From: Actinomycetota bacterium
GTDB lineage: Bacteria; Actinomycetota; Geothermincolia; Geothermincolales; RBG-13-55-18
Length of the DNA: 46,391 nucleotides
Assembly (NCBI GenBank): GCA_028697145.1
Contig: JAQVFR010000026.1
Span: 1 to 46,391 of the forward strand
Direction: 5' to 3'
The notes beneath the pieces are model-generated. The model saw nothing but the letters and a program-made list of their open reading frames with translations, ran no database searches and had not been told where the DNA came from. Of the stretch, positions 27,201-35,175 are shown in pieces; position 1 is the first letter of the stretch, and every line of letters starts with the position of its first letter. A program made the translations under genes and the position numbers.

Positions 27201-28169
27201 ATGGTCGATGATAACAAGCCCCTGGTGGTCGTCAGCAGGTGCCTCGGATTCGAAAACTGCAGGTGGAACGGCGAGATCGTCAAGGACGAGTTCGTCGACA
27301 GGCTCTCCCCCTACGTAGAGTTCAGGACGGTTTGCCCCGAGGTGCAGATCGGATTGGGGGTGCCGCGCGACCCTATCCACATCGAGTCCTCACGCGGCGT
27401 GCGCAGCCTGGTCCAGCCCGCGACGGGCAGGGATGTGACCGCGGAGATGCTCGCTTTCTGTTCCTCCTTCCTTTCCTCCCTGGGCGGCGTTGACGGTTTC
27501 CTGCTCAAGGCGCGCTCGCCTTCCTGCGGCCCGGGCGACGTCAAGATCTACGCGGCCGGGGGTAAGTCCGGGGCCATGGACAAGGGCTCGGGCTTCTTCG
27601 GGGACGCGGTGCTCACGGCATTCCCGGACCTCGCGGTGGAGTCGGAGGGAAGGTTGAATAATTTTCGTATCAGGGAGCACTATCTCACCCGCCTCTTCGC
27701 CACGGCCCGCCTCGGAGCCATGGAGAAAAAGGGCGCCATGAGGGGACTGGTCGATTTCCACGCCCGCAACAAGCTCCTGCTCATGGCCTACAACCAGGCC
27801 GAGTTGAAGACGCTTGGCCATATCGTAGCCAACCACGAACACCTGAAGGTCGCTGAACTCCTTTCCACCTACCGCTCGCATTTTGCACGCGCCCTCTCCA
27901 GGACGCCCCGCTACACCTCTAACATCAACGTGCTCATGCACGCTATGGGATATTTCTCGCAGGGGATCACCTCCCGGGAGAAGAGCCATTTCCTGCAGAC
28001 CCTTGAGAGATACCGGGCCGGCAACATCCCCCTGAGCGCGGCCCTGGGCATCGTTAACTCCTGGATAGCCCGCTTTGACCAGGAGTACCTCAGGCAACAG
28101 ACCTTCTTCGCCCCTTATCCAGAGGAACTGGCTTTCATCTCCGACTCCGGCAAAGGCCGCGACCTGTAA
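27201..28169 (+). CDS. DUF523 and DUF1722 (YbgA-type) domain protein
   Basis: 322 residues from the ATG at 27201, which AAGGAGA precedes by 5 bases; the frame is open further upstream but lacks a start signal. The first ~150 residues are DUF523, with conserved cysteines in SRCLGFENCRWNGE, TVCPEVQIGLGVPR and KARSPSCGPGDVKIY. From about 175 the DUF1722/YbgA domain follows (FHARNKLLLMAYNQAELKTLGHIVAN and SRTPRYTSNINVLMHAMGYF). Similar proteins have been tied to 2-thiouracil desulfuration (TudS-like DUF523) and, next to photolyases, to DNA repair, but this one stands alone. The cysteines suggest an Fe-S cluster. Confidence 0.88.
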   Translation: MVDDNKPLVVVSRCLGFENCRWNGEIVKDEFVDRLSPYVEFRTVCPEVQIGLGVPRDPIHIESSRGVRSLVQPATGRDVTAEMLAFCSSFLSSLGGVDGFLLKARSPSCGPGDVKIYAAGGKSGAMDKGSGFFGDAVLTAFPDLAVESEGRLNNFRIREHYLTRLFATARLGAMEKKGAMRGLVDFHARNKLLLMAYNQAELKTLGHIVANHEHLKVAELLSTYRSHFARALSRTPRYTSNINVLMHAMGYFSQGITSREKSHFLQTLERYRAGNIPLSAALGIVNSWIARFDQEYLRQQTFFAPYPEELAFISDSGKGRDL

Positions 28170-28195
28170 GTACGGGGTACCAGGAGGAAAAGGAA

Positions 28196-28389
28196 CGCCT
28201 GCGCTGCCACCAGCCCGGGGAACTACCAGGTCGGTCGCAGCGAGGCTTTGCGAGCGAGACCGTTACCTGGAGGCCCCGGGCCGTAAGAAACGCCCGCCTG
28301 CGCTGCCACCAGCCCGGGGAACTACCGGGTCGGTCGCAGCGAGGCTTTGCGAGCGAGACCGTTACCTGGAGGCCCCGGGCCGTAAGAAA
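28196..28389. repeat. tandem pair of 95-bp structured repeats
   Basis: Two copies (28196-28290 and 28295-28389), period 99 bp, differ at one position in the aligned 95 bases. Each is an interrupted palindrome. CCCGGGG pairs with CCCCGGG, CCAGGT with ACCTGG, and CGGTC with GACCG, around a GCGAG-rich apex. The single difference turns CCAGGT into CCGGGT, which keeps pairing through a G-U wobble. This is REP-like or a structured 3'-end RNA. It fills the gap between two convergent genes (DUF523-DUF1722 and the L,D-transpeptidase). Confidence 0.85.
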
Positions 28390-28397
28390 AAGTCCAA

Positions 28398-30449
28398 TCA
28401 ATACCCGCGCGCCATCACGAAATACATGGCCCGCTCCGCCATCACCGGTACGTCCGACCTGACCACGGTGGAGAAGGAGGCACGCTCAAGCCCGGGGATC
28501 TCGTCCGCGTGCACGGTCGCGCGGCGCAGCGGCGGGACCGCGTATCCCCGCGTGAAGACCGCGCCGTCATCTCGCTGGAAGGCGACCTCTACGTTTGCGG
28601 GCGTGACAGTGGGATTGGAAAGGAGGATATAGGTGTCGAAAGCCCCGTCCGTATAGCCCTCGGCGAAATACCATGTGAGCGAGGCCTGCGGCGAACCCAT
28701 GGCGGCATGCCCGCCGCGGTGGCTATCCAGGTCGTAATATACGGCGCGCTCCGCCACGATGGGCTCGGTGGAGTAGACGGTGAAGGCCATGTCCGTCCCC
28801 TCCAGACCGCCCTGCGAGGCTACGGGGATGGTCATGCGGCTGTGCGCCTTCACCAGGTACTCGTACCTCAGGTTCGTGCCTGAGAGGAGATAATCGATGG
28901 CGACGATGGTGTCCAGGACGCCGGGATTGCCCAGTAGTATATAGCTCTGGAAGAACTGGCGCGTGCAGCCTTCGGCGAAGAACCAGGTGTGTGAGGGCCG
29001 GGGGGCGCCCGCGCTGGCATGGCCCCCGTGGATATAGCCCTTGGTGAAATACATCGCCCTCTCCGCGACCACGGGACCGTCGGCATGCACCTGCATGGAG
29101 AAAGAAGTGGCGCCGACCACCGGGAGGGAGTCCACCATCACGGTGTAGCGGGAATGCGGCTCAATGCGCAGTCCGTGTTCATACGTCTCACCGTCATCCA
29201 GGAAGAAATGCACCCAGGCATGCACCACGTCGTCGCCTGGATTGGACAGGAGCAGGTAGGTGTCGAAGCTTTCCGCCGTATAGCCCTCCGCGAAATACCA
29301 GTCCGGTGACGGCTGCGTTACTCCCAGCGACACCGTTCCGTCCGTCTTCCTGCCGGCGGCGAAATACATGGCGCGCTCGGCCACGATGGGCCCGTTAGCG
29401 TCCACCCGCATGGAGAAAGCAGCCGCATCCATCCCGGGAATGCCGTCAACGGCGATGGTATGACGGGAATGGGGCGCTATGGCGCAGAGATGTTCCACCA
29501 CCTCCCCGCTCTCCTTTTGGTACGATACCTGCGCCTCGATCCCGGCCTCACCGGGGTTGGAAAGCAGAAGATAGGTGTCATATCCCTCCGCCGTGTAGCC
29601 CTCCGCGAAATACCACACCGGGGAGGACACGGCGGCACCGCCCGAGGAATGGCACCCCGCGATGGTCCTGCGCCCCAGGGAGGCGTAGGTGACGGTGAGG
29701 GGGGTGCCGTTGGGAGCCCAGTAATAGGGCCAGTATGCCTCCATGGGGTGCTGCCTTATGCAGCCATGGGACGCGGGTGCGCCCAGTCCCGTCTCGTAGG
29801 TGCGCGAGCCGCGCGGCCATGAATGCATGCCGTGGGCCGAGGTGAAGGCCATCCAGTAGTCGCATACCGCCCCGCCGAGCCCCACGTTCATCCTGGTATG
29901 GCTGAGGATGCGAAAGTGGCCCGTGGGAGTGCGGTTGTTCAAGCCGGTCGAGCAGCGCGTGATATTCACCAACTGGTCGCCCTCGAAGAAATAGAGGCGT
30001 TGATCCGAGAGGGAACAGACGATGCTTTTGGGCCCGGCCGCAGCCCTGGCCGCGGCATCGACGAAGGCATATACCCGGGAGGAGAAGGGACCCTCGTCGA
30101 GGTCCTCGTCGACGCTGCTCACCGCGTAAAAATATCCCCTTCCCGGCTCCACGCCGTCGTCCAGGAAGACGGGGTAATAGAGCATGGAGTCGGCGGCCTT
30201 TCCCCCGATCCGCGCAAGGGGGCCGTCGGGCGTATCGGAGCGATAGACGTTATAGCCGTAAGCCCCCTCCACCGCGTCCCAGGTGAGGGCGACCCTGATG
30301 CTTGCATCCTGCCCCCGACGCAACGCCTGCAGCCCCGCGGGCGGCGGCATCGTATCCGCTTCGGCCGGGGCGTCTGCCAGAGCCAAAAACATGCACGGCA
30401 CCATCATGAGAACGGCTATCGCGATCGTCACCATGACTTTCTTTGTCAT
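28398..30449 (-). CDS. secreted L,D-transpeptidase with fibronectin-like domain and four WYFAEG repeats
   Basis: 683 residues. A signal peptide (MTKKVMVTIAIAVLMMVPCMFLALADAPAEA) is followed by an FN3-like domain (residues 35-130, IRVALTWDAVEGAYGYNVYRSD) and a YkuD L,D-transpeptidase domain (140-256). Catalytic residues are visible as HGMHSW and the active-site cysteine C230 in ASHGCIRQ. Four ~105-residue repeats then begin at about 279, 384, 489 and 593, each with WYFAEGYT, TYLLLSNPG, a HSR-T-V block and VAERAMYF. They resemble DUF5719-type beta domains and probably bind cell wall or partners. It would cross-link peptidoglycan outside the membrane. It ends next to the 95-bp repeats. Confidence 0.9.
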   Translation of the reverse strand: MTKKVMVTIAIAVLMMVPCMFLALADAPAEADTMPPPAGLQALRRGQDASIRVALTWDAVEGAYGYNVYRSDTPDGPLARIGGKAADSMLYYPVFLDDGVEPGRGYFYAVSSVDEDLDEGPFSSRVYAFVDAAARAAAGPKSIVCSLSDQRLYFFEGDQLVNITRCSTGLNNRTPTGHFRILSHTRMNVGLGGAVCDYWMAFTSAHGMHSWPRGSRTYETGLGAPASHGCIRQHPMEAYWPYYWAPNGTPLTVTYASLGRRTIAGCHSSGGAAVSSPVWYFAEGYTAEGYDTYLLLSNPGEAGIEAQVSYQKESGEVVEHLCAIAPHSRHTIAVDGIPGMDAAAFSMRVDANGPIVAERAMYFAAGRKTDGTVSLGVTQPSPDWYFAEGYTAESFDTYLLLSNPGDDVVHAWVHFFLDDGETYEHGLRIEPHSRYTVMVDSLPVVGATSFSMQVHADGPVVAERAMYFTKGYIHGGHASAGAPRPSHTWFFAEGCTRQFFQSYILLGNPGVLDTIVAIDYLLSGTNLRYEYLVKAHSRMTIPVASQGGLEGTDMAFTVYSTEPIVAERAVYYDLDSHRGGHAAMGSPQASLTWYFAEGYTDGAFDTYILLSNPTVTPANVEVAFQRDDGAVFTRGYAVPPLRRATVHADEIPGLERASFSTVVRSDVPVMAERAMYFVMARGY

Positions 30450-30565
30450 CCGTACAGACCCCCGCTACATCTCAGGTCTCGGCTTCAACGCTTTCTTCAG
30501 TGCATCGGTTAACGATTGCAGGGGGTTTACCCCTCGCGTCGCGATCGGCCGCCCTGACCGGGATA

Positions 30566-31618
30566 TCAGAAGATGAGGACCGGGATCCCCATCTCGACTC
30601 TCTCGAAGATATCCTCGGAATCCTTGATATACATGCGTATGCACCCATGAGACGCGTTGGAGCCGATGGAATAGGAGCTGTACGTCCCGTGGATGAAGAC
30701 GCCGGAGGCGCTGGTACCTATGGCCCTGGTTCCGAGAGGATTTCCGGGTCCCGGCGGGATGACGGGAGGCATGTCCGTCGCCCAGGAGGTTCCGGGGTTC
30801 ACCCAGGAGGGGTTCCTCTGCTTGCTGGTGACCTTATAGGTGCCGCTGGGCGTGGGCCACGAGGGCATACCCACGGCTATGGGATATTGCTTCTCGACCT
30901 CCATGTTGTTGTAGAGGGTGAGGATGTGGTTGGTCTTGTCCACGGTGATCACCTTGCCGACCTGCTCGTCGGCAACCTCGGGCGCTGTGACCTCTATCTC
31001 CAGTTCCACGGTGCGGTCCCGCGAGGACAGGGCCTCCATGATGCTGCCGCGCGCCGTCTCGGAATCCAGTTTCCAGCCCTCCTGAGACCTCTGGAAGAGC
31101 AGCATGCGTCCCTCCAGCTTGATCTCGGCGTTTACGGCGGGGCGGTCGACCGTCGCCTCGAGGGTGGATATGAAGTCGTCCAGTCTGCGTTGGTCGCAGT
31201 GGATGCCCAGCTTGACGTCGCGATCAAGGCCCTGGAACGTGGCCCGGTTGACCCAGCGCTCGTAGAAGGGTATGTCCCGCCCGGCGCCCATGGCCCTGTC
31301 CACGGTGGCCTCTATGTCCACGTAGGCGTCTATCTCGTAGAGAGGGAGTGGCCAGGTATAGCCGTCGAAGGCCAGCACCAGGTCGCTGTTGAGGGACTCC
31401 AGGTCGAGCTCGGAACGCAGCGTCTCTATGGCCTCCTCACGGCTCATGCTGCCGATGTTGATGCCCTCTACGTACACTCCCTTGAAGACGTGGTTCGCGT
31501 AGGCGATGTCGAGCCCGATAAAGACAAGGCCCGCGATTATCACCACGACGCCCGCGATCATCAGCATCGCCACGAGCATATGGCGGAGCACCCGCCATGC
31601 CTGCATCCTGAAGACCAA
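30566..31618 (-). CDS. membrane-anchored L,D-transpeptidase with PG_binding_4 domain
   Basis: 350 residues from a TTG at 31618: AGGAGG lies 6 bases upstream of it, while the ATG at 31606 would be 18 bases away. A basic N terminus and one transmembrane helix (about residues 14-37) anchor it. The outer part holds a PG_binding_4-type domain (YVEGINIGSMSREEAIETLRSEL) and a C-terminal YkuD domain. The catalytic signature is complete: FIHGTYSSYSIGSNASHGCIRM with C326. This family makes 3-3 cross-links or attaches proteins to peptidoglycan. It lies 116 bases upstream of the secreted transpeptidase on the same strand, with different architecture, so the pair are distant paralogues. Confidence 0.92.
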   Translation of the reverse strand: MVFRMQAWRVLRHMLVAMLMIAGVVVIIAGLVFIGLDIAYANHVFKGVYVEGINIGSMSREEAIETLRSELDLESLNSDLVLAFDGYTWPLPLYEIDAYVDIEATVDRAMGAGRDIPFYERWVNRATFQGLDRDVKLGIHCDQRRLDDFISTLEATVDRPAVNAEIKLEGRMLLFQRSQEGWKLDSETARGSIMEALSSRDRTVELEIEVTAPEVADEQVGKVITVDKTNHILTLYNNMEVEKQYPIAVGMPSWPTPSGTYKVTSKQRNPSWVNPGTSWATDMPPVIPPGPGNPLGTRAIGTSASGVFIHGTYSSYSIGSNASHGCIRMYIKDSEDIFERVEMGIPVLIF

Positions 31619-31828
31619 CCGACACCTCCTTTATCGTGATATTTCACCCGGGCTCCGTGAATATCCTTCCCGCGGACTATCGGCTTAAACGCATTTCCCG
31701 GGCGGAATCACCCTCCACCTTCAGGTGTATTATTATCACAAGGTCCCGGATTAATGAATGATTTCCATTAAATAGCATATGCCCACATATTTGCAGGTAG
31801 TCCGTCTATATTTCCGAAATCCCGCCAA

Positions 31829-31865
31829 CGGAAAAGGGGTGGAGCAGGGCTCCACCCCTTTTCCG
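31829..31865 (-). terminator. rho-independent terminator of the Hdr-Etf operon
   Basis: A perfect 17-bp stem (arm GGAAAAGGGGTGGAGC plus the closing C-G pair) with a 3-base loop, just after the stop of the FAD/NAD(P) reductase. The stem itself ends in a run of four A/T pairs. It would also work for plus-strand transcription. Confidence 0.9.
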
Positions 31866-31883
31866 TCTTCTATACCTGCTTAA

Positions 31884-32723
31884 TCAGGCGAAGGCCTCCG
31901 GGATCTCCTTGAGCTGCGCGTAGGAGAAGACCGGGCCGTCCTTGCATACGTAGAGATGGCCCACGTTGCAGCGGCCGCACTTGCCGATGCCGCACTTCAT
32001 GCGGTTCTCCAGGGTGGTATACACCTGGTCCGGCGTGAAGCCAAGCTTCTCCAGGTTCTGCAGCACGAAATTGATCATCACCGGCGGGCCGCAGGTGACC
32101 GCTATGGCGTTGTCCGGTTTCGGAGCGACCTCCATTAGCAGCGAGGGGACGAAGCCCACGAAGTGAGGCCACTCCTCCTCCTCCACGTCGATGGAGAGGT
32201 GGCATTCACAATCGTCGCTCGAGCCGATCTCCTCGAACTCCGTCTTGAAGCAGTGGTCCTGCGAGGTGCGGGCGCCGTAAATCAGTTCCAGCTCGCCGTA
32301 GTCGGCGCGGTTGTCCCGGATCCACTGGATGACCGGGCGCAGGGGTGCTTGCCCGATACCGCCGCCGATGGTCACGATGTTCTTGCCCTTCCACTCGTCC
32401 AGGGGGAAGTTGTTCCCCAGGGGCCCGCGGATGAAGAAGGAATCGCCCGCTTCCAGCTCGTGCAGGGCGGAGGTGTTCTTGCCCGCCTTCATGATGCTGA
32501 AACGCAGGTATCCCTTCTCCGTCGGCGATGAGGAGATGCAGAACATCGACTCGCCCACGCCGGGGATGCCCACCATGGCGCAGTTGCCCGGCTTGTGGCT
32601 CCAGGTGTCCCATACCTTCTCGTCGGCGAAGGTCACCTTGAAGGTCTTGATGCAGCGATCTCCCGGCGCCTCGTACCATGCGTCGATGATGTTTACCTGA
32701 TAGGGGATATATGGGTTCTTCAT
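31884..32723 (-). CDS. FAD/NAD(P)-binding reductase subunit with C-terminal [2Fe-2S] (FlxA/HydG-like)
   Basis: 279 residues in the ferredoxin-NADP reductase superfamily, close to sulfite reductase AsrB, hydrogenase gamma subunits and FlxA. The FAD domain has FCISSSPTEKGYLRFSIM and SFFIRGPLGNNF. The NAD(P)-binding part has TIGGGIGQAPLRPVIQW and LIYGARTSQD, then VTCGPPVMINFVL. The last 40 residues bind [2Fe-2S] through CGIGKCGRCNVGHLYVC. It would be the NAD(H) docking point of the Hdr complex. It is the last gene of the operon; its ATG overlaps the upstream stop by one base (TAATG). Confidence 0.9.
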   Translation of the reverse strand: MKNPYIPYQVNIIDAWYEAPGDRCIKTFKVTFADEKVWDTWSHKPGNCAMVGIPGVGESMFCISSSPTEKGYLRFSIMKAGKNTSALHELEAGDSFFIRGPLGNNFPLDEWKGKNIVTIGGGIGQAPLRPVIQWIRDNRADYGELELIYGARTSQDHCFKTEFEEIGSSDDCECHLSIDVEEEEWPHFVGFVPSLLMEVAPKPDNAIAVTCGPPVMINFVLQNLEKLGFTPDQVYTTLENRMKCGIGKCGRCNVGHLYVCKDGPVFSYAQLKEIPEAFA

Positions 32724-33745
32724 TAGGCATCCACCACCTGATCGAGTATTTCCAGTATGTCGATGTTCACCGGGCAGAGGTTTATGCAGCGGCCGCAGCC
32801 GACGCAGGCGATGACGTCGAAGTGCGCGGGATAGTAGGAGTACTTGTGGTTGATGCGGTTGCGCGTCCTCTCCTTGCGGGTCGGGCGGGGGTTATGTCCC
32901 GAGGCGTGCACGGTGTACTCCTCGAACATGCAGGAGTCCCACATGCGGCAGCGTCTGCCCTCACCCGACTCTTCGACCTCGTCCTGGATGTCGAAACAGT
33001 GGCAGGTGGGGCAGAGGAAAGTGCAGATGCCGCAGCCGAGGCAAGCGGCGGATACCTTTTTCCACAGCCCGTTCTCCCAGAGGTCCGGCAGCTTCTCGGG
33101 TATGCCCTCGGTGTTTATGGAGCGCCGGATCTTCCCCTCGGACGCCGCGGCCATATCCTTGGCCTTCTTCTCGTCGTCGGCGGGGGCGTCCTCGAGCTGC
33201 GAGGAGAGCGTCTCCTCCAGTTTCTCTCCCTTGTCCGTGAGCGCCTCCACCAGGTAATAGTCGCCCATATCGGTGAGGAGCAGGTCCAGGCCCTCCGTCC
33301 CGAAGGGGCTACCCCCCAGCGAGGTGCAGAAGCAGTTCACCGAGGGAGGCTCGACGCAAGCCATGCCCACCAGGGTGGTGAGCTCGCGGCGCTTGAGGTA
33401 ATAGGGGTCGTCGAAGTCCCAGGAGAACAGCTTGTCCACGATGGCCATCGCCCGCGCGTCGCAGGGGCGCAGTCCGAAGATGACCGTGGTCCCTTCCTCC
33501 TCCACGTTCTTCGCGGTGAGATCGGGGCTCCCGGTGACGAAGCGGAACAGCGTCTCCGTCTGAGGGAAGGCGAACTTCTTGGGGGGAACGGTCGAGTTCC
33601 CGTACTCCAGGTAAGCCTCCGCGGGATCCGAGATCTGCTTGAAGACCACCACATCATCCGACTTGGCGGGCGCGATGAGGCGGAATTTGGAGAGCTCCGC
33701 GAGGGCCTCTCCCACCTTTTCCTTGCTTAGTTTCTTTAATGCCAT
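32723..33745 (-). CDS. 4Fe-4S dicluster protein (AsrA/FlxB-like)
   Basis: 340 residues from the ATG of MALKKLSKEKVGEAL, with GAGGTG 7-8 bases upstream; a GTG nine bases earlier lacks spacing. The N-terminal ~170 residues resemble AsrA/hydrogenase beta subunits (FGLRPCDARAMAIVDKLF, ACVEPPSVNCFCTSLGGSP). Two ferredoxin-like clusters follow, CLGCGICTFLCPTCHCFDI and CVGCGRCINLCPVNI, with RRCRMWDSCMFEEYTVHASGHNPRP between them as in AsrA. It is an electron wire between the FAD/NAD(P) subunit and the FrhB-like and HdrA proteins. It overlaps the next gene by one base and follows the FrhB-like gene by 12. Confidence 0.88.
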   Translation of the reverse strand: MALKKLSKEKVGEALAELSKFRLIAPAKSDDVVVFKQISDPAEAYLEYGNSTVPPKKFAFPQTETLFRFVTGSPDLTAKNVEEEGTTVIFGLRPCDARAMAIVDKLFSWDFDDPYYLKRRELTTLVGMACVEPPSVNCFCTSLGGSPFGTEGLDLLLTDMGDYYLVEALTDKGEKLEETLSSQLEDAPADDEKKAKDMAAASEGKIRRSINTEGIPEKLPDLWENGLWKKVSAACLGCGICTFLCPTCHCFDIQDEVEESGEGRRCRMWDSCMFEEYTVHASGHNPRPTRKERTRNRINHKYSYYPAHFDVIACVGCGRCINLCPVNIDILEILDQVVDA

Positions 33746-33757
33746 GGCACCCACCTC

Positions 33758-34741
33758 TTACATTATGAAGTCTTCTTTGTCCTCTACCTTGAAGGTAGAG
33801 AGCAGCGGCGGATTCTCGACGTTCGTGCCCGGTTCGTAGTCATAGAGATCCTCCACGTCCTTGTAGAACTTGCGGTTGAGCTCCATGAGCGGGATATCCA
33901 CCGGGCACACCCTCTGGCACTCGCCGCACTGGATGCAGCGCCCTGCCAGGTGATAGGCGCGGGAGATGTGGTAAGCGGTGTTCTCGCTGATGTCCACGCT
34001 GCGGCGCATCCACTGTGGCTGCAGGCGGTCGAGCACGCAGTCCTCGCAGTAGCACATGGGGCAGACGTTGCGGCAGGAGTAACAGCGGATGCAGCGGGAG
34101 AACTTCTCCTCCCAGTATGCCCACTTGTCGTCCGCCGCCCGCTTTTCCAGCTCCGCGACGTCCGCGAAGTCGTCGTCGGCGAAACGCTCCACCTCTTCGT
34201 CGAGGAGCTCGTCGTAGACCAGCGGCGTGGGATAACGGCAGCGCAGGCACTTGTCCGCCACCAGTTCCTCCCTGGGCACCTCCTCCTTCGTCCCGTTGAA
34301 CGAGAGGACGAACTTGTCGCCCTCCAGGGCGATTTCGCCCATCTCCAGGACGTCGGGGTACTTCGCCTGGACCTTGGCCATGTCCACCACGCCCCGGCAG
34401 GGGATGCCCAGCACCAGGATGCGGTCGCGGTCGTAGGCCTTCTCCTCCATCTGCTGCACCAGGGCGCGGGAATCGCATCCCTTGACCATCACCGCGACCT
34501 TGCGCAGGTCGGGCTCCTCTCCCCGCTTCACCGGCAGCTTCTCCTCCAGCACGATGTAGCTGGCCAGGTTGTTCACGCAGGCAGGGGTGAAGATGAGCTC
34601 GCCTGTATCGTCAGGACCCATGACGAAGGCGGGGCGGGCCCGGAAGCCGTAGGTACCGGGACGGTAACCGATGAGCTCCCGCACGTCCTCCCTGGAGATG
34701 ACCTCCCTGGCTTTCTCTCTGAGTTTGTTTACGTCTACCAA
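33758..34741 (-). CDS. FrhB-like F420-hydrogenase/dehydrogenase beta family protein with 4Fe-4S clusters
   Basis: 327 residues starting at a TTG at 34741, set by GGAGG 8 bases upstream. It overlaps the MvhD-like gene by 7 bases; the frame remains open upstream but only as a shadow of that gene. The first 150 residues match the FrhB C-terminal region (VAVMVKGCDSRALVQQMEEKAYDRDRILVLGIPCRGVVD). The C-terminal half has CIRCYSCRNVCPMCYCEDC and CIQCGECQRVCPVDIP, each able to hold [4Fe-4S]. FrhB proteins bind FAD, but F420 use is not implied. It is probably the FlxC-equivalent electron-transfer subunit. Confidence 0.85.
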   Translation of the reverse strand: MVDVNKLREKAREVISREDVRELIGYRPGTYGFRARPAFVMGPDDTGELIFTPACVNNLASYIVLEEKLPVKRGEEPDLRKVAVMVKGCDSRALVQQMEEKAYDRDRILVLGIPCRGVVDMAKVQAKYPDVLEMGEIALEGDKFVLSFNGTKEEVPREELVADKCLRCRYPTPLVYDELLDEEVERFADDDFADVAELEKRAADDKWAYWEEKFSRCIRCYSCRNVCPMCYCEDCVLDRLQPQWMRRSVDISENTAYHISRAYHLAGRCIQCGECQRVCPVDIPLMELNRKFYKDVEDLYDYEPGTNVENPPLLSTFKVEDKEDFIM

Positions 34742-35172
34742 TTTAACTGCCTCCGTTTGAACTGATCCATGGGTCCCACCTTTTTGATGCCCTCGCTGAC
34801 CTCTTCTATGACTTCCTTCCACTTGGCGCCCTCGGAGGCCGATACCCAGCTCATGCGCACCCTCTCGGGCTCGACGCCCAGGTACTCCAGGAAGTTGCGC
34901 ATGAGGTTGAAGCGGCGCCGCGCGTAGTAGTTGCCGTGCATGTAATGGCAGTCGCCGGGGTGGCAACCGGAGATGAGCACTCCGTCCGCCCCCTGCTGCA
35001 GCGCGTTCATCACGAAGAGGGGATTGACCCTGCCCGAGCACATGACCCTGATCACCCGCACGTTGGACGGGTAGGTGATGCGCGAGGTGCCGGCCAGGTC
35101 GGCCCCGGCGTAGGAGCACCAGTTGCACAGGAAGGCCACGATGTTTGGCTCGAAGTCTTTGTTCTCGGCCAT
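34735..35172 (-). CDS. MvhD/FlxD-like [2Fe-2S] iron-sulfur subunit
   Basis: 145 residues, the hydrogenase iron-sulfur (MvhD) family: NIVAFLCNWCSYAGADLAG, VIRVMCSGRVNPLFVMNAL and VLISGCHPGDCHYMHGNY supply the five cysteines that hold [2Fe-2S]. In methanogens MvhD links the hydrogenase to HdrA. Here no hydrogenase subunit is present, so the partner is more likely the FAD/NAD(P)-Fe-S module encoded immediately downstream, as in FlxABCD-HdrABC of anaerobes. It sits 3 bases after the HdrA stop and overlaps the FrhB-like gene. Confidence 0.92.
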   Translation of the reverse strand: MAENKDFEPNIVAFLCNWCSYAGADLAGTSRITYPSNVRVIRVMCSGRVNPLFVMNALQQGADGVLISGCHPGDCHYMHGNYYARRRFNLMRNFLEYLGVEPERVRMSWVSASEGAKWKEVIEEVSEGIKKVGPMDQFKRRQLNW

Positions 35173-35175
35173 GTT

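Noticed and set aside
28196-28389. Possible CRISPR array
   Set aside because: Only two units, 95 bp long with a 4-bp gap; no spacers and no cas genes.
28135-28401. 88-residue minus-strand frame with a repeated LTARGLQVTVSLAKP segment
   Set aside because: It only reflects the 95-bp tandem repeats, whose conservation follows base pairing rather than codons.
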